The notes under the pieces are model-generated. The model did no database searches. It worked only from the letters and a program-made list of their open reading frames with translations, and was not told where the DNA came from. 14,234 nucleotides of DNA from an uncultured Collinsella sp. (GTDB lineage Bacteria; Actinomycetota; Coriobacteriia; Coriobacteriales; Coriobacteriaceae): positions 1-14,234 of the forward strand of contig UQVT01000036.1 of the NCBI GenBank assembly GCA_900544465.1, in the 5' to 3' direction. Numbering within the stretch: position 1 is the first letter of the stretch; each line of letters opens with the position of its first letter. The translations under genes and the position numbers were made by a program. Of this stretch, positions 11,899 through 14,234 are shown one piece after another.

Positions 11899-13329
11899 AT
11901 GGCTCTTTGGGGCGGTCGTTTTGAGGCGGGCGTGGCCGAGGTCACGCAGGAGTTTGGCGCGTCGCTGCCGGTCGACAAACATCTCTATAAGCAGGATATC
12001 GCCGGCTCTAAGGCGCATGCCAAGATGTTGGCCACCCAGGGCATCATCAGTGTCGAGGACGAGCAGGCGATTGCCGAGGGCCTGACCGGCATCGAACAGG
12101 ATATCGATGCCGGCAACTTCACCTTCGATATCAACGACGAGGACATCCATATGTCCATCGAGAGCGAACTGACGCGTCGCATCGGCGAGGCCGGTAAGCG
12201 CTTACATACCGGACGTTCGCGCAACGACCAGGTGGCGACCGACACACGCCTGGGCGTCAAGGCACTGGCCAAGGAGCTCATGGAGGCCAATCTTGAGCTG
12301 CGCCATGTGCTGGTGGATGCGGCCAAGAAGTACGACAAGGTGATTCTGCCGGGCTACACGCATATGCAGCACGCTCAGCCCGTGCTGCTGTCGCATCATC
12401 TGCTGGCATATTCCTGGATGTTCGCACGTGACTTTACGCGCCTGAAGGCCGCCTTTGATGCCGCCGACAACTGCCCGCTGGGTGCTGCCGCGCTTGCCGG
12501 TACGAGCTATCCGCTCGATCGCCAGATGACGGCTGCCGAACTTGGCTTTGCGGGCGTGATTCCTAACTCACTCGATGCTGTTTCCGACCGTGATTTCCTG
12601 CTCGATCTGCATTACGCCGGCTCCGTCATGGCGATGCACCTGTCGCGTCTTTCTGAGGAGATCGTGCTGTGGTCGAGCTCCGAATTTGGCTTTATCACGC
12701 TTTCCGACTCCTACTCCACCGGCTCGTCCATCATGCCGCAGAAGAAGAACCCCGACTTTGCCGAGCTTATTCGCGGCAAGAGCGGCCGAGTCTATGGCAA
12801 CCTGGTGCAGCTGCTCGTGACCATGAAGGGCTTGCCGCTCGCCTATAACAAGGACCTGCAGGAGGACAAGGAGGGCGCGCTCGATACCGCCCATACGCTC
12901 ATGCAGTGCCTGTCCGTTATGGCCGGAATGATTTCGACCTGGACCGTCAACGAGGATGCCATGGCGCGCGAGTGTGGCGTGGGACACCTTGCTGCCACCG
13001 ATGTTGCCGATTACCTGGCCAAGCGTGGCCTGCCGTTCCGCGAGGCACATGCCGTGGTGGGGCATCTGGTCCTGATGTGCGAGAAGCGCGGCTGTAATCT
13101 TGAGGACCTGCCGTTTGAGGTGTTCCAGGAGGCAAGCCCGCTCTTTGAGCGCGACATTACCGAGGCGCTCGACATCCCGTCGATTGTCGCCGCGCGCACG
13201 ACCGAGGGCGGTACCGCCCCTGCCGCCGTTGCCGTGCAGCTGCAGCGCGCCGAGGCACAACTCGTTGCCGACGAGGGCGTGTTTGGGTCGCTGACCAAGG
13301 TTGTCGAGATGGGGCACGGGGCAAAGTAA
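11899..13329 (+). CDS. argH: Argininosuccinate lyase
   Basis: 476 aa, normal length. Splits argininosuccinate into arginine and fumarate, the last step of arginine synthesis, as a cytoplasmic homotetramer of the fumarase/aspartase superfamily. The start MALWGGRFEAG matches the family N-terminus and has AAGGAG 8 nt upstream; 24 extra in-frame upstream codons are leader sequence. Superfamily blocks are TGRSRNDQVATDTR, THMQHAQPV (T154, H155, H158; the general acid/base region), GAAALAGTSYPLDR, and the signature GSSIMPQKKNPD (residues 275-286) with the flexible-loop serine S276 or S277. It uses the argG product, though argG and argH are separated by terminator-like hairpins and a small ORF. No truncation or frameshift is seen. 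Confidence 0.97.
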   Translation: MALWGGRFEAGVAEVTQEFGASLPVDKHLYKQDIAGSKAHAKMLATQGIISVEDEQAIAEGLTGIEQDIDAGNFTFDINDEDIHMSIESELTRRIGEAGKRLHTGRSRNDQVATDTRLGVKALAKELMEANLELRHVLVDAAKKYDKVILPGYTHMQHAQPVLLSHHLLAYSWMFARDFTRLKAAFDAADNCPLGAAALAGTSYPLDRQMTAAELGFAGVIPNSLDAVSDRDFLLDLHYAGSVMAMHLSRLSEEIVLWSSSEFGFITLSDSYSTGSSIMPQKKNPDFAELIRGKSGRVYGNLVQLLVTMKGLPLAYNKDLQEDKEGALDTAHTLMQCLSVMAGMISTWTVNEDAMARECGVGHLAATDVADYLAKRGLPFREAHAVVGHLVLMCEKRGCNLEDLPFEVFQEASPLFERDITEALDIPSIVAARTTEGGTAPAAVAVQLQRAEAQLVADEGVFGSLTKVVEMGHGAK

Positions 13330-13379
13330 GGTTTTGGCTGAAGCTGCTTTGGCCATTTATTGATAAATCGTTTTGATTT

Positions 13380-13413
13380 TACGGGCGTCTGCTGTTGCGG
13401 GCGCCCGTATTTT
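13380..13413 (+). terminator. argH intrinsic terminator
   Basis: TACGGGCG (13380-13387) pairs perfectly with CGCCCGTA (13402-13409), followed by TTTTG. It lies 50 nt after the argH stop. A perfect AT palindrome ATTTAT-TG-ATAAAT (13355-13368) lies between the stop and this stem and could be a regulator site or incidental. Confidence 0.8.
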
Positions 13414-13575
13414 GTTGCTATCGGGGAGGGGCTTGTCGAGAACTTCTGTAGGACCTTTGGGCAGGTTGTGAAGGGGATACGTTCGCGGGCGGCAACCGAC
13501 CGCCTGCTCGGTTCGATGCGGTTGATGGACGGTCGGATGGTACTCTAATCGGGCTTCGAAACAGAAGTGACACAT
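13414..13575. other. Non-coding stretch before ndk
   Basis: Part of a 384-nt gap between argH and ndk. Short open frames cross it on both strands, but none has a ribosome-binding site and they run through the argH terminator. The only structure noted is CCGACCG (13496-13502) with CGGTCGG (13530-13536), a perfect 7-bp pairing around a 27-nt loop. No RNA gene is recognised. Confidence 0.5.
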
Positions 13576-13626
13576 ATGGAGCGCTTTAATAAATTGCAGC
13601 GTTTCAATAAACAGCTTTTTGTTTAA
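13576..13626 (+). repeat. 18-bp tandem repeat, possible 16-codon mini-ORF
   Basis: GCGCTTTAATAAATTGCA (13581-13598) is followed directly by the related GCGTTTCAATAAACAGCT (13599-13616), identical at 13 of 18 positions. Because the period is divisible by three, a mini-ORF over it encodes a repeated RFNK: MERFNKLQRFNKQLFV, stop 13624-13626. The preceding AGAAGTGA is a weak ribosome-binding site. The stretch abuts the ndk -35 box, so it could equally be an AT-rich promoter enhancer or a regulator site. Confidence 0.35.
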
Positions 13627-13650
13627 CTGCAGCTAAAACTCTGTTACGAT
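13623..13650 (+). promoter_or_regulatory. ndk promoter
   Basis: TTAACT (13623-13628), a 16-nt spacer, then TACGAT (13645-13650) preceded by TGT, giving an extended -10. Transcription would start about 57 nt before the ndk ATG. Confidence 0.6.
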
Positions 13651-13713
13651 GCAGTCCAGGCGGGTGCCGGAATGGGACTTGGGCACGCGCGAACCTACTT
13701 GAAAGGCTACCTT

Positions 13714-14118
13714 ATGGCTATCGAGAAGACCTTCATCATGATTAAGCCCGACGCCGTGCGCGACCGTAAGATCGGCGAGATCGTTGCTCGCATTGAGCGC
13801 AGCGGCCTTGTCATCGAGCGCATGGAGATGACCACGCTCGAGCGCGCTACCGTCGAGGAGCACTACGCCCATCTGGCCGACAAGCCCTTCTTTGGCGGTC
13901 TCTGCGACTTTATGACGAGCGGTCCGGTCGTCAAGATGGTCGTTTCCGGTCTCTCCGCTGTCTCCAAGATGCGCACCCTCATGGGCGCCACCAACCCGCT
14001 TGACGCTGCCCCCGGCACCATTCGCGGCGACTTCGCTGTCGATGTTAACGCCAACGTGATCCACGGCTCCGACTGCCTGGAGAACGCCGAGATCGAGATC
14101 AAGCGCTTCTTTGGCTAA
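13714..14118 (+). CDS. ndk: Nucleoside diphosphate kinase
   Basis: 134 aa, a typical bacterial length. Transfers the terminal phosphate from ATP to other nucleoside diphosphates by a ping-pong mechanism, balancing NTP and dNTP pools in the cytoplasm. The N-terminal TFIMIKPDAV block contains nucleotide-contacting K11. The catalytic phospho-histidine is H117 within NVIHGSDCLENAEIEIKRFF, the PROSITE-type NDK signature. The start at MAIEKTF has GAAAGG 7 nt upstream; the 14 codons upstream in frame are leader sequence. It is flanked by its own promoter and terminator hairpins, so it is probably monocistronic. The middle segment (LADKPFFGGLCDFMTSGPVV) is close to the family pattern, with no missing residues. 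Confidence 0.97.
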   Translation: MAIEKTFIMIKPDAVRDRKIGEIVARIERSGLVIERMEMTTLERATVEEHYAHLADKPFFGGLCDFMTSGPVVKMVVSGLSAVSKMRTLMGATNPLDAAPGTIRGDFAVDVNANVIHGSDCLENAEIEIKRFFG

Positions 14119-14120
14119 AC

Positions 14121-14190
14121 CAGCTTTGACTCCTTAAAGCTGTTAGCGTGTGGCTTTGGCGCCGCGGAATTCCATCCGCGGCGCCCTATT
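14121..14190 (+). terminator. Tandem hairpins terminating ndk
   Basis: CAGCTTT (14121-14127) pairs with AAAGCTG (14136-14142). A stronger stem follows: GGCGCCGCGG (14158-14167) pairs perfectly with CCGCGGCGCC (14176-14185), then CTATTTATT. The second has the form of an intrinsic terminator with a moderate U tail. Confidence 0.7.
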
Positions 14191-14208
14191 TATTCCAAAA
14201 TCTATGAA

Positions 14209-14234
14209 GGGGCCCGCTCGGACATAAGTTCCGA
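14209..14234. repeat. Palindrome cut off by the window end
   Basis: TCGGA (14218-14222) pairs with TCCGA (14230-14234), around CATAAGT, at the very end of the sequence. The bases before the left arm are GC-rich (GGGGCCCGC, 14209-14217), so the full palindrome probably continues beyond the window. Only 5 bp of the stem are actually visible. Confidence 0.4.

Noticed and set aside
13357..13575. Short frames on both strands between argH and ndk
   Set aside because: They read through the argH terminator, lack ribosome-binding sites, and one needs a TTG start.

Overview
The window is a chromosomal housekeeping region of a moderately GC-rich bacterium. Gene content, the actinobacterial style of TPP riboswitch and general protein character suggest a Coriobacteriia member such as Collinsella. 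That placement is an inference; no rRNA or other taxonomic marker is present. There is no phage, transposase, CRISPR array or tRNA.

Layout. At the left edge (17-151) is an intergenic array of four 15-bp arms in alternating orientation, each 25 nt apart. Then comes the thiamin-pyrimidine pair on the minus strand: thiD (212-1042) and thiC (1225-2559), with a TPP riboswitch (2564-2658) ahead of thiC. Divergent from thiC is an unrecognised 171-aa single-pass membrane protein (2730-3245), which converges on yaaA (3271-4080). Upstream of yaaA, across a long hairpin, lies an M18 zinc aminopeptidase (4184-5581). This is divergent from polA (5748-8495), whose product has kept the 5' nuclease and polymerase motifs but apparently lost the proofreading residues. 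polA converges on a Cof-type HAD phosphatase (8771-9598), and the two are separated by a 129-bp element with perfect 33-bp inverted repeats.

The right part is arginine biosynthesis. argG (10153-11379) and argH (11899-13329) encode the last two steps from citrulline to arginine. Between them are several hairpins and a 56-codon ORF (11613-11783). ndk (13714-14118) follows with its own promoter and terminator.

The most interesting region is the 554-nt stretch before argG. It holds a possible three-way-junction RNA (9782-9828), then a 24-codon ORF with a strong ribosome-binding site (9873-9947). Six of that ORF's last ten codons specify arginine, and it ends CGA-CGA-CGA-TAA. Directly after it are mutually exclusive hairpins, one resembling an intrinsic terminator. 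This has the layout of an arginine-codon leader-peptide attenuator controlling argG. argG itself has 12 arginine codons, all CGC or CGT, whereas the leader has four CGA among its six. I do not know of a described example in this group, but I cannot search for one.

Several intergenic palindromes (17-151, 4105-4169, 8632-8760, and one cut by the window end at 14209-14234) look like dispersed repeat families or elaborate terminators. Copy number in the whole genome would decide which.
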